Positions 1 to 8,296 of a DNA stretch of 26,575 bases are shown here, piece after piece (within the stretch, counting starts at the first letter, position 1; each line of letters begins with the position of its first letter). The stretch covers positions 282,476 to 309,050 of the forward strand of contig BFEA01000112.1 of NCBI GenBank assembly GCA_003427395.1. The letters are read 5' to 3'. The stretch is from Chara braunii (Eukaryota; Streptophyta; Charophyceae; Charales; Characeae). The position numbers were made by a program, and so were the translations under genes. The notes below the pieces were generated by a model. The model was not told the origin of the DNA, ran no database searches, and saw nothing but the letters and a program-made list of their open reading frames with translations.

Positions 1-90
<90 letters not shown>

Positions 91-126
91 AGAGAGGGAG
101 AGAGAGAGGGAGAGAGAGAGCTTGGT
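1..126. repeat. (GA)n microsatellite
   Basis: This is an almost pure GA dinucleotide tract, with AAGATA and GGGA interruptions near its right end. It lies inside LTR copy A, where the sibling LTR C has only about a dozen CT bases, so it is an expanded LTR microsatellite. Its true length is unknown because it starts at the window edge. Confidence 0.95.
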
Positions 127-614
127 GACATTTGGATCCAGACTCGACATTGGATTTCAGACATTTTGAAGAGCGATTATTTGGGACTTGTAACGAGACT
201 TGGTGTTGACGACTTTCCCCTCTCCCCCTTCGTCTTCTTGGTCTGATCCCGTCCTCTTTGTCTGTGTATGTCTGGACTTGGCGCCTCTTTCCTTTGAATA
301 GTGCCAGGCCCCTTCACACCTTGTGATGAGCATGATGCATGTTTGGTCTGCGTTGCAACATTGATTGGGCTAGTCATTAGTATTCTAGCATTCTGCTTCG
401 CTATCTTGTACTACGTGAAAGAGGTCAGTCCCGGTCAGGTCAGGACTTGTATCTAAAGTCTTCCCTGCGCTATAAAGCACCATTTTGTATGTATCGGAAT
501 GCACAATGTCATTGCTTGTTGAGATTCCACTTGCACTGCATTGTCCATTCAGTCCTTTTTATCACATTGCGGATCCTCGGTTTATATGTACATCGCCCAA
601 CTGGGCATGTAACA
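1..614 (-). mobile_element. Partial LTR, copy A (runs off left edge)
   Basis: Read on the minus strand, this begins TGTTACATGCCC at 614 and matches two other LTRs in the window. The first 190 nt match the inner end of LTR D at 16833-17018, including the block GTCCTGACCTGACCGGGACT. The remainder, about 430 down to 130, matches solo LTR C (18330-18665) and LTR B (10660-10880). The long GA tract at 1-126 corresponds to the short CT run after 18665 in LTR C. The outer half lies beyond the window, so no target duplication can be checked; the flank at 615-619 is CTCTT. It carries no coding sequence. Confidence 0.75.
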
Positions 615-1550
615 CTCTTACTGAAGGTCAAGGCTATGGCGGACTGCTAGGGCCTTGCCGTGATGTGCAAAGGACAACTCAAAGCAGCTATGGCTGCTTT
701 AGCTCCCGCCATGCCTGACTCTGCCTCGAAGCTTCTTGGTGTAGCTCTACCCCAACCGGGGCCTTCCAGATGCAGTGCCCACCAAGGTGATGAAGATGGC
801 GTCCACCAAGGCGCTCCCCGTTCCTAGTCCTCGTCTTCCTCCTCCTCCAGCCCGTGCTCCTCCACCATAGCGGAGGTGGAGAGCTGGGCGCTCCTTCCTC
901 CCCGGCAGCGCTGCTCCAGCCAGCACTCCAAGCAGTGTGTCGCCAAACTTGCACAGTGTAGAATGAGGAGGAGATATAGCGGCCTGCTTGCCTCTTGGGT
1001 GGTGACTTCCAGGCCACACAACCTCCAAGCAAACGGTACCTCCTCCCTTTCGGAGGGAAACATCATTGCAGACTCTGATATTTCCCGTACAGGCCCTAGC
1101 CTCAGACTACTTGGGCTGGTACCCGCCTAGACCTAGCCTACAACTACTGGGCCTCTAAAAATGCCAACTTTGTCTTCTTCTGCTCGGCATGGAGTACCTG
1201 GCACATCTACCTCTACTTTGTGTGGTACCGGCCTACCTGCTACTTGACTGTTTTTCTGCTGCTCTAAGTGTCACGGGCCTCTTTCCCCAACTTGAGTGTT
1301 TTGCCCGCTGCAACCCTCAATGTCACGGCCACAAGTACCGGCCCTTCAGGCCTCCCGCACGGATGAGTTCCCTTATGGGTCACACACACACACTCGAACC
1401 GACAAGCACTCAGACAGGCACGCAGAGTCGCAGACCAGTAAGCATGCACACACACAGACTTAGAAAACTCAGCAACAAGCGGGAAACCCAGCAAGGCATA
1501 CATTCCATTGTCAAAACTCCGAAATCAGCTGCGTGTCTCAGTCCGTGTTT
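615..1550 (-). repeat. Repeat S, copy A (non-coding, inverted copy at 9632-10638)
   Basis: The reverse complement of this stretch aligns along its length with 9632-10638. Shared landmarks include the CTGATTT...GATGGAATG block, a GT-rich run next to the GACCCA(C/T)AAGGG motif, GGCATTTTTAGAGGCCCAGTAG, the TTTCCCTCCGAAAGGGAGG palindrome, and CATCTGGAAGGCCCC. Frames open in one copy are not kept in the other, so I treat it as a non-coding repeat, possibly an LTR or internal part of another element. At 632-640 it holds the uninterrupted version of the site where LTR B sits in copy B. No function is recognised. Confidence 0.7.
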
Positions 1551-2189
1551 GACAAGTCCTTACAGTGCTTTGTCTTTGGCTGGAGCTGCCATCCTTTTAG
1601 ATTCGGCTAGGCTGAGCGCAGAAAGGCACAGTTGGCTGATAGTATTTTTCTTTCCGGGTAGAATCCTAGAGGACCCCGACCTAAGTGCTCATTCTGATGA
1701 AATTGGTTGATTAAACTTGATTTTGACATGAAAAACACGAAAGTCGTTGAAATTAATGTGAGACGCCGAGAACCCTAGGTCCTGCCCATAGACGGCAGAG
1801 GACCTGTAGGTCCTGAGAACGGGCCCAAAGGGGTAAAGCCCAGTCAGGCCTGGGGTTAGGCCTGGCTAGGCTGTCTGGGACCCAGTAGGGCGAGGCCAAA
1901 ACTGGAGGACTACGGAAGGCAATGCCTACCGACTGAAGAGAAGATCGGCCAAAGTGGTTGAACCATGTGTAGAGCACCTTTTCCAGGGAATCCCAGCTAT
2001 TGCAACAGTGTGGTGACGGTTTGTCACAGTTTCTCACAAATGAATTTAGGCTTGCACAGGCAGGCCCATGCCGGCCGAGAGGTTGACGACTGCAACTTTC
2101 AGAGGTACTGGTGGTTCAAGAAAGGCTGGGTATAGAATCTATAGATAGGTCAAAGGTGTCTTGGTCAGAGGGAGATTGATGAGCAGATT
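1551..2189. other. Unassigned stretch
   Basis: No convincing gene, RNA or repeat is seen here. The longest frames have no recognisable motif. The sequence around 1840-1870 is rich in short GGCCTGG/TAGGCCTGG repeats. Confidence 0.5.
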
Positions 2190-2191
2190 TC

Positions 2192-2318
2192 TGGGCACTC
2201 GAGGTGAGCTGTGCTAGCAGGAGGAAGGAGTGGCTTCAGCCAACAAGCAGCGCCAGGGCACTCGAGGTGAGCTGTGCTAGCGGGAGGAAGGAGTGGCTTC
2301 AGCCAACAAGCAGCGCCA
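2192..2318. repeat. 63-bp direct repeat, two copies
   Basis: Two adjacent copies begin GGCACTCGAGGTGAGCTGTG and end CAAGCAGCGCCAG, with a single visible difference (CAGGAGG versus CGGGAGG). They abut the 36-bp minisatellite to the right. This is a recent tandem duplication. Confidence 0.9.
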
Positions 2319-2399
2319 GCAACGGCTGGGCTGTGAGAGAAAGAGAAAGCAGGTTGGGAACAGGGAAGGCAGGCAGCCGACAGGCAGTGAGTCCATCGC

Positions 2400-2622
2400 G
2401 GGTTGGGCACTGGGAAGGAGGCCGGCACGATGCCAGGTTGGGCGCTGTGAAGGGGGCTGGCGCCAATGGCAGGTTGGGCTCTATGGAAGAAGGCTGGTGC
2501 CATAGCAGGTTGGGCGCTGAGGAAGAAGGCTGGCGCCATAGCTGGTTGGGCACTGGGGAAGAAGGCTGGCGCCATAGCAGGTTGTGCGCTAGGGAAGAAG
2601 GCTGGTGCCATAGCTGTGCGGT
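2400..2622. repeat. 36-bp minisatellite, about six units
   Basis: The unit is roughly GGTTGGGC(A/G)CT followed by GGGAAGAAGGCTGG(C/T)GCCATAGCA. It degenerates to the left and is nearly perfect from 2470 to 2615. Because 36 is a multiple of three, the minus strand shows an artefactual frame repeating a 12-residue motif like MAPAFFPSAQPA. No start context or flanking domain supports a real protein. Confidence 0.9.
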
Positions 2623-2907
2623 GCTGAGAATGAAGGAGGTGGTGCTAAATGGGGTGATCCTTGGGAAAAAAGAGGAAACTGTGGAGATTGGTGGGTGACA
2701 AGGAGGAGCTCCAACGTGACAGACTCTTCCAAACGGTCATCAGCAGAAATGAAAGGAGCATGAAACTCTGCTGCATGACATGGGGTTGTATAGGATAGAG
2801 TGGATGATAGAGTAGGTGTTCACTACCCGGGCTGGTAGACAGATTGGCTAGGGAAGAGAGCTACTATTGTGGCTGTAATTGATTATTGGAGGTATGAAAA
2901 GGGGGGC

Positions 2908-2908
<1 letters not shown>
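2623..2908. other. Unassigned stretch before poly(A)
   Basis: No gene or repeat is recognised. It ends in GAAAAGGGGGGCC directly before a 39-base A run, and that end loosely resembles the GAAAGGGGCTTTC target sequence found after the run. Confidence 0.4.

Positions 2909-2947
<39 letters not shown>
2909..2947 (+). repeat. Pure poly(A), 39 bases, no recognised body
   Basis: This is an uninterrupted A run immediately left of the LINE a target duplication. The sequence upstream does not match the LINE 3' UTR seen at 4330-4484, so it is not clearly that family's tail. It may be the tail of an extremely truncated insertion or of an unrelated retroposon. Confidence 0.8.
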
Positions 2948-2949
<2 letters not shown>

Positions 2950-2953
<4 letters not shown>

Positions 2954-2965
2954 GGGGCTTTCTTG
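2950..2965 (+). repeat. Target-site duplication, copy 1 (LINE a, left)
   Basis: GAAAGGGGCTTTCTTG. The identical 16-mer occurs at 4514-4529, just after the LINE a poly(A) tail, and GAAAGGGGGCTTTC follows LINE b at 6170-6183. Confidence 0.85.
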
Positions 2966-4160
2966 CGCACCCCACTGAAAGGGTGCCACAATCTGGACTC
3001 TAACCTCACGACCATGCTACAAAGCATTCCGGTAAATTGGATCCCACTCCTCAGAGAACGGTTCACCTGGAAGCCCGGAGACTGGGGACTGCTCACTACT
3101 GAGACCCCCACAACGAGAGCCTTCAGATTTATAGAACAGATATCAGGCCACAAGGCCAGTTTCTTCTCCTACCCAGTACTCAACCATAATCTAAAGGTCC
3201 TCGAGGTCCTCAAAATCTCTAACCAAGACCCACAGACTGAAGCCCTGGAGACCTTCCAGCTGAGAAAAGTCAGGGTAACTCAGAACAAGTCACGGACCAT
3301 TTTTCTACCAGAACTTGGCATCCAGGACTTTGAATTCGACCCTAAGGAATGGGCCTGAAAGAAGCACCAGGCCGGCAAGACACGAACCATAGCTGAATAC
3401 AATGTGAAATTCGGCTACGAGCTAGGATTGCGTACTTCAGATCCCAACCCCAGATTGATCGCGAAATGGACTAACATCCTCAACCTCGAACCGCAAACTC
3501 TACTCGCTATCCCATGGCCCCAATACCTGAACATCCGACCAATCAAAATCTGCAGCATGCAATGGCTGATCGCCCACACACAGCCCTCCCGGTCAACGAC
3601 TGGCTCCACGTGCGAAGACAGCACTCAGACATCAACAGCTCACCTCTCTGCACCCTCTGCAACACTGAATCAGTAGAAGACATACTTCACTGTCTCCTCA
3701 TCTGTCCTGAACCAGTGAGGCGACTTGGTTCTGGAACAGGATCCGAGCCCTATGGACCTCCCTATTCTCTGCCCCCCCCCCCCCGATCACTACTCCACAA
3801 ACCATCCTCCTCCTTTCCGATCCCCACTCAAGACTCAAGGGCAGCAAGAGCACCCGGTTACTGCGACTCAGGAAGCTGACACTATGGATAATCTGGAAAA
3901 GGAGATGCACCCGCACAATCGAAGGTACAGAGGTCGCCAAGGAGGAAATGTGGGCGTTACTAGCCAAGATGGTGGAAGCTGAAATTCGGGCCAGATGGCG
4001 TAAGGTCATCGCATCATCAAGGAGATTTCCCGAGAGACAAGCAATCAGGAGGACAACATTTCACAAGGATTGGCTGATAAGAGGCAGAATAGCAAGCATA
4101 GCGGGCAGCCGACTGATATGGAAGAATTGGCACCAGCTTCCGCCCTCAAGAGTTCGATGA
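2966..4160 (+). pseudogene. LINE ORF2 C-terminal remnant with zf-RVT
   Basis: The translation opens near LKGCHNLDSNLTTMLQSI, matching the minus-strand segment at 18030-18304 (LKGCHGLQTNLNDMLTSI). A stop interrupts at about 3356. The frame beginning near 3404 carries YNVKFGYELGLR and SMQWLIAHT. A frameshift around 3590 then leads to ALPVNDWLHVRR and a zinc-binding signature CTLC...DILHCLLIC (C-x2-C, H-x4-C) at about 3645-3710. After further frame breaks the tail LWIIWKRRCTRTIEG...RARWRKV ends at 4160; its LW.IWK motif recurs in LINEs b and e. In intact elements this domain follows reverse transcriptase and helps bind the template RNA. This copy is dead. Confidence 0.8.
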
Positions 4161-4481
4161 CACAGGAAAGCTGCTGTCCTCCCCGAGGACTTTGGACAAC
4201 CCAGCGGGACCCACAAGGCAGCAAAGCCACAGTCTTCTTCTTGACCATTATTGTTACAACCAACAGACCCCCAGGGGGTATCTGAGAGGATAGGAGACTA
4301 GGGCAAGCTGACAGTCAATCCTCCTGGTCAGGAGTAATCAATGCTGGTCAGGGATCCTTCGGCCAGACAGAAGGAAGCGTGAGCGCGTTCTACGATGTAT
4401 TTCATTTTTGACTTGCCGGGGGAATAGGAACCGGACTGACGCTCCCCAGAATGGACATGGAGCCAGGACCATAAGGACCTG

Positions 4482-4513
<32 letters not shown>
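2966..4513 (+). mobile_element. 5'-truncated L1-like LINE (LINE a)
   Basis: The element starts within the ORF2 C-terminal part, continues through a zinc-binding domain and a conserved C-terminal tail, has a 3' UTR (about 4161-4484) and ends in 29 A residues (4485-4513). A perfect 16-bp target duplication flanks it (2950-2965 and 4514-4529), the mark of target-primed reverse transcription. The 3' UTR block with GACTGACGCTCCCC and the TCCTTCGGC segment recurs at 5940-6150 and, inverted, at 19937-20120; a shorter match lies near 7576-7650. The tail type and zinc-binding domain place it with poly(A) L1-type plant LINEs. It has no endonuclease or reverse-transcriptase core left. Confidence 0.85.
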
Positions 4514-4515
<2 letters not shown>

Positions 4516-4529
4516 AAGGGGCTTTCTTG
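4514..4529 (+). repeat. Target-site duplication, copy 2 (shared by LINEs a and b)
   Basis: The 16-mer is identical to 2950-2965 and lies directly after the LINE a poly(A) tail and directly before LINE b. It therefore acts as the right duplication of LINE a, and its first 13 bases act as the left duplication of LINE b. Confidence 0.85.
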
Positions 4530-4559
4530 AACCACCTATTCCAATTTCTGAGTAAACGA

Positions 4560-5616
4560 TAAGGCCAATCAAAATCAGAAGCATGCAGTGGCTCATAACA
4601 AACGCTGCTCTGCCAGTAAATCAGTGGCTGCATGTTAGAAGAAGGAAAGATGATCCGAACAGCTCCGATATGTGCAGAGCCCGTTCAGACCAGAAACAAG
4701 AAGACATGATACATTGCTTAATCATTGCTTAATCAGTTGCAAAGATGCCACAGAATATTGGGCAAGGGTATCTTCCCTGTGGGCCAGCTTCTCCCTGAAC
4801 ACCCTCTCCAACTGCCTCTCTGGGACAACTCACCCTCTTTTTTTTCAACGTCAGCCCTGACTCACTGGAGAGGGCGATGCAGGCAGGAAAAATGATCCGA
4901 ACAGCTCCGATATGGGACAACTTGCCCTCTTTTTTTTCAACCTCAGCCCTGACTCACTAGAGAGGGTGATGCAGGCAGAAAAAATGATCCGAACAGCTCC
5001 GATATGCGCAGAGCCCGTTCAGATCAGCAACAAGAAGACATGATACATTGCTCAATCATTGCTTAATCATTGCTTAATCATTGCTTAATCATTGCTTAAC
5101 TAGTTGCAAAGATGCCACAGAATATTGGGCAAGGGTATCAGCCCTGTGGGACAGCCTCTTCCTATCCCCTCTCCCTGAACACCCTCTCCAACTGCTTCTC
5201 TGGGACAACTTACGTTCTTTTTTTTTAACGTCAGCCCTGACTCACTAGAGAGGGTGATGCAGGCACCCCCCCGCCTCCCTCTAATCGTCCGCCCGCGGCT
5301 CCAATCTATTGGTGGGGCATGTCACAACTTACCTTCTAACTTTGGCAAACCAGAAATGATCTGTTTCGCAATGATATTACGCAAGGTCACACTCTGGGCG
5401 ATACGGAAAGAGAGACGCAGCAGAATTCAGGAAGGCACCAAGAACCCACAGGAGAAGGTTTGGCCGGCCACCAAAGGAACGATTGAAGCTGAAATCCTGT
5501 GCCATTGGAAGAAGGTCAAGAAGGTATGGGTGCAGAACAGTCCAGAAACAGAACAGGCGGTGCTTGCAAATTTTAAGTGGATATATGGTTGGCAGGAGGC
5601 AAAGTTGCATGGCTAA
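4560..5616 (+). pseudogene. LINE ORF2 zinc-binding and C-terminal remnant, internally duplicated
   Basis: The first frame reads SMQWLITNAALPVNQWLHVRR, as in LINE a. The zinc-binding segment that should follow is disrupted: MIHCLI keeps the histidine region, but the first cysteine pair is degraded and the sequence then repeats out of frame. After the duplicated blocks, 5254-5616 is open and ends with VTLWAIRKERRSRIQEG and EAEILCHWKKVKKVW, equivalent to the tails of LINEs a and e. Downstream, 5617-5940 corresponds to the distal ORF and UTR. It is non-functional. Confidence 0.75.
4642..5265. repeat. Compound internal duplication in LINE b
   Basis: ATGATCCGAACAGCTCCGAT occurs near 4650, 4885 and 4985. 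The block GGGACAACT...TTTTTTTT...TCAGCCCTGACTCACT...GATGCAGGCA occurs near 4818-4880, 4914-4978 and 5202-5265. The stretch from AGAGCCCGTTCAGA to GGCAAGGGTATC occurs at 4676-4770 and 5011-5138. An 11-bp unit, TCATTGCTTAA, is present twice near 4715-4735 and about five times near 5050-5100. These duplications are specific to this LINE copy. Confidence 0.9.
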
Positions 5617-6169
5617 ATACTGAATAGTAAATGGCCGTAACTTAAGCTGGAAGGACTGGCACAACTCCGACACAGCGGCAGTTCGGGAGACCACCGGGAC
5701 ACGAGAGGCACCAACTCCTATCTGAGTGTAACAGGACAACCAGGATGACATGCAGAAGAGGGAGGGGCTGCTGCCAAGCGCACATGGACGGACAACGACA
5801 GGAGATATCAGAAGAGCTCATGGATATGGCCCGACAACAATGAGCAACAGTGCTTGGACTGTTTCACGTTCTTTCAGAAGTCTTGAGCTTCAAGTAGAAC
5901 CGACAGCTGAGGTACACCATAGCTGAGAGGACTTTGAGAAGAAGGGCAAACTGACAGTCAATCCTCCACCCTGCTGGAGTAATCAATGCTGATCAGGGGT
6001 CCTTCGGCGAAGCGGAAGGAAGCAATCGTGTGTTCGCATCGGGTTGTGTTCTTCTGACTTGCCGCCAAGGTTGCCGGTGAAAAAAGGAACGGGACTGACG
6101 CTCCCCGGAATGGATATGGAGCCACAACCATACGGCCCAGTTTTTCTCAAAAAAAGCAGAAGCAAAGAA

Positions 6170-6183
6170 GAAAGGGGGCTTTC
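6170..6183 (+). repeat. Target-site duplication, copy 3 (LINE b, right)
   Basis: GAAAGGGGGCTTTC, one G longer than the copies at 2950 and 4514. It marks the right end of LINE b and probably part of the original empty target. Confidence 0.7.
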
Positions 6184-6201
6184 AGACTGAAAAAAAGAGA
6201 C

Positions 6202-6340
6202 TGTTGACGGTGTAAATTTCTTGTGCTCATGTGATCACTGCTTTGTCAATCACCTTCAAGTTGTTGACGTGTGCATGTTGCCCACGTGAGAGCTCATGGT
6301 GCATGCGGACTGGGTTTCTCCGGAGGAGTGTTCCTTTGCA
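6202..6340 (+). mobile_element. Possible small copia-like LTR (5' LTR)
   Basis: A 139-bp stretch begins TGTTGACGG and ends TTTGCA. It is followed two bases later by TGGTATCAGA, the usual primer-binding site complementary to the 3' end of initiator methionine tRNA. That position relative to a TG...CA segment is what a Ty1/copia or TRIM 5' LTR shows. I find no second LTR, gag or pol downstream, so it would be a remnant. Chance similarity is possible. Confidence 0.35.
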
Positions 6341-6342
6341 AT

Positions 6343-6352
6343 TGGTATCAGA
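6343..6352 (+). other. Candidate primer-binding site (tRNA-iMet)
   Basis: TGGTATCAGA is complementary to the 3' end of plant-type initiator tRNA-Met (TCTGATACCA). It lies 2 bases right of the proposed LTR end; the match stops after ten bases (next bases TGG). Confidence 0.4.
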
Positions 6353-6473
6353 TGGTTCTCTGGAAGATCACCGTCTATAGCCGGAGAGAGGAGAGAGAGA
6401 AGATGTGATGTCGACAACAGGATTGATCGGCAGTGTTTTGTGTTGACTTCTCGCCAGTGGGACCACTCATCCG

Positions 6474-6584
6474 CTACCTTCTTCCTCCGAATACAACATA
6501 CGGTCGTTATAGCTGTATTTAGACTGAAAGATACCCCAAATACAGCTATAATGACCGTACGTTGTATTTGGGGGAAGAAGGTAG
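6474..6584. mobile_element. Palindromic hairpin element, copy 1
   Basis: Arms of about 47 bp (6474-6520 and 6538-6584) are near-perfect reverse complements around a 17-bp loop, starting CTACCTTCTTCC and containing CGAATACAACATACGGTC. Related hairpins lie at 8997-9116 and 23173-23284. The long terminal inverted repeats, short loop and lack of coding fit a foldback or MITE-like element. No target duplication is evident. Confidence 0.7.
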
Positions 6585-6880
6585 GCTGATAGTGGATGGG
6601 CGGAAGGGTGAAGGAAGGATTGATGAGTGATGAGAGTGTTTGTTGGTGATTGCGAGAGGTGTTGCTCGGCGAGCATCTCTTTATTGCTGGATGGGCTTGT
6701 AGTTTCTCTGAGTTGATTGGCCATCAGACGGCATCATGAGCACCCAACAGTCGGTAACGTGTTTCGGGTTGAGTCAGCGACTAATTAAGCGTCCTCATCC
6801 CTATCCTACCCTCTAATTATCCTCAAAAGAGTGTTATGTTTGAGAATCGTTTCTTTGATGAGGTGCGAGTGGCGTACAGC
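6585..6880. other. Unassigned stretch
   Basis: Nothing is recognised between the hairpin and the 158-bp tandem duplication. Confidence 0.4.
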
Positions 6881-7197
6881 CTTGAGAGTCATCGCGCGCG
6901 CTTCTGGTGCGTCTGGTGGGAGAAGGGTGGTGTATGGAAAGGGCCCTGCTGATGACGTGAGGCACACGATGATGTGGGATTAGGTCGTGCGTGCATGCCC
7001 TGTATACACTCTGCTTCAGCAAGGACGTAGAGGGTATNCTTGAGAGTCATCGCGCGCGCTTCTGGTGCGTCTGGTGGGAGAAGGGTGGTGTATGGAAAGG
7101 GCCCTGCTGATGACGTGAGGCACACGATGATGTATGATTAGGTCGTGTGTGCATGCCCTGAATACACTCTGCCATAGCAAGGACGTAGAGGGTATCT
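6881..7197. repeat. 158-bp tandem duplication with ambiguous base at junction
   Basis: Unit 1 (6881-7038) and unit 2 (7039-7197) both begin CTTGAGAGTCATCGCGCGCG and end near GGACGTAGAGGGTAT. They differ at a few bases (for example GTGGGATTAG versus GTATGATTAG). The single N at 7038 falls exactly on the junction, so unit number may be an assembly estimate. Confidence 0.9.
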
Positions 7198-7207
7198 TTC
7201 TTTCTTA

Positions 7208-7208
<1 letters not shown>

Positions 7209-7241
<33 letters not shown>
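7209..7241 (+). repeat. Pure poly(A), 33 bases
   Basis: An uninterrupted A run follows the tandem duplication and TTTCTTTCTTAC. No LINE 3' UTR is seen upstream. It may be a retroposon tail whose body I do not recognise, possibly the 158-bp units. Confidence 0.7.
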
Positions 7242-7242
<1 letters not shown>

Positions 7243-7558
7243 ACGAAGCCCCGTCTGTTCCGCGGGGTATCAGTACAGTGGGTATCTTGCTGCTGCGACA
7301 TTGAATGATTCTTGAGATGTACAGCGTGCCGTATGACAATGCTGTGGGTTAGCCGCCCATTTGACTGCTATTCAGGGGGTAGGCTCGATCGTAGAATCCC
7401 TGCATTCTGTTCACCCGGCATAAGTCGTCAGTTAAGGGGGTGGGAACGAGCAAAGGGTGAGATGAGCAGGTACCGACTATATGCTCAGCTGCTATAAAAT
7501 TATAAATAGTATAAATAATAAATATTAAATAATGGTTAGCTTCCAAGTTCCAACTTTC
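7242..7558. other. Unassigned, AT-rich to the right
   Basis: No gene or repeat is recognised. 7495-7535 is a short TATAAAT/AATAATA-rich patch. Confidence 0.4.
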
Positions 7559-7660
7559 CTTTTTTTTTTTTTTTTCCCCGTCAGGAAAACACTTCCAGCC
7601 CCTTCTATGCTGGGGGGCGTCAGTCCGGTTGCTTATGAACGGCAAGCAAAGTTTTTGAAA
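7559..7660 (-). mobile_element. Short LINE 3' end, reversed (LINE d)
   Basis: On the minus strand, GGCAAG-like and CCGGACTGACGCCCCCCAGC sequence leads to a run of T on the plus strand (7559-7575), i.e. a poly(A) tail. This matches the last ~70 bases of the 3' UTR in LINEs a, b and c1 (GACTGACGCTCCCCAGAATGGA-like). Only the extreme 3' end is present, so it is an almost completely truncated insertion. Confidence 0.65.
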
Positions 7661-7887
7661 CAAGCAGCGGGGAAGATTAGATAGAGAAGAGAGTCAGCCT
7701 GCCCTTGTGGCTCGAGCCGCCTGTTCAAGGGGGGGTTGCTTCACCGCCAGCCGCTCCCTTCCTTTGCCCTTTCCTTGGGGATTGTCCTGCCTGCAAGTCT
7801 GGAAGCTTACTAGCAGCACCCAGGCACACTGCAGGATAATCCCCAAGGGTTCAAGGCACGGGGGGAAGGGGTGCCCTGCCAGCTGCT
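7661..7887. other. Unassigned, contains an 18-bp inverted repeat
   Basis: Arms at 7773-7790 (CCTTGGGGATTGTCCTGC) and 7831-7848 pair with one mismatch around a 40-base loop. No gene is recognised. Confidence 0.5.
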
Positions 7888-8245
7888 CTGGCCGCATGTT
7901 ACTTACTCACCCATTCCCACCACACCATGTAGTTTCCAGCTTTCCACTTGTGATACTTTTCTTTAAATTTGCAATTACGGTTTTCTGATTGATTACGGGA
8001 TCGGGACTGATGCAGTTAGTACAGAACAGTTGGTCTTGACTCTTGCGCAAGCAGGGATCAGACCAATTAGTTGTATCATTAGACTGACTAGCAATTTAGC
8101 ACACAATTAGCGCTTAATAGCTAGTCCATTCAGTCAGTAGGCTCTAATTGGGTGAAGAGATCAAGGGTTAGTCAAAGCATTTTTTTCACAATGTTTTTTT
8201 TTTCCGTTTTTTTTTCTGTTCGGTTGACACAGCTTGACAGGGATA

Positions 8246-8296
8246 TCCTCTTCTTCTTCTTCTTCTTCTTCTTCTTCTTCTTCTTCTTCTTCTTTT
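8246..8296. repeat. (TTC)n microsatellite
   Basis: About sixteen TTC units lie in repeat Q. The corresponding place in the inverted copy (25806-25839) is a pure T run instead. Confidence 0.95.

Larger units (their letters stand above)
4530..6169 (+). mobile_element. 5'-truncated L1-like LINE (LINE b)
   Basis: This is the same family as LINE a but truncated further: it starts just before the RPIKI.SMQWL motif (4560-4600). Internally it is swollen by duplications (4640-5265). It keeps the conserved C-terminal tail and a 3' UTR with TGGAGTAATCAATGCTGATC, GGTCCTTCGGC and GGGACTGACGCTCCCC (5940-6110). Its tail is A-rich and decayed (6146-6169). GAAAGGGG(G)CTTTC flanks both ends (4514-4526 and 6170-6183), so it was probably inserted first and LINE a later re-used the same site. 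Confidence 0.8.

Noticed and set aside
1189-1710. A 173-residue plus-strand frame inside repeat S copy A
   Set aside because: The matching segment of copy B does not keep this frame, and the residues are low-complexity His/Thr/Ser from microsatellite-like DNA.
2165-2611. A 148-residue minus-strand frame repeating an MAPAFFPSAQPA-like motif
   Set aside because: It is the translation of a 36-bp minisatellite; the multiple of three keeps it open. No start context, domain or conserved copy.
2848-3153. Frames containing poly-Lys or poly-Phe next to A/T runs (also near 4338-4633 and 7047-7301)
   Set aside because: Created by retroposon poly(A) tails.
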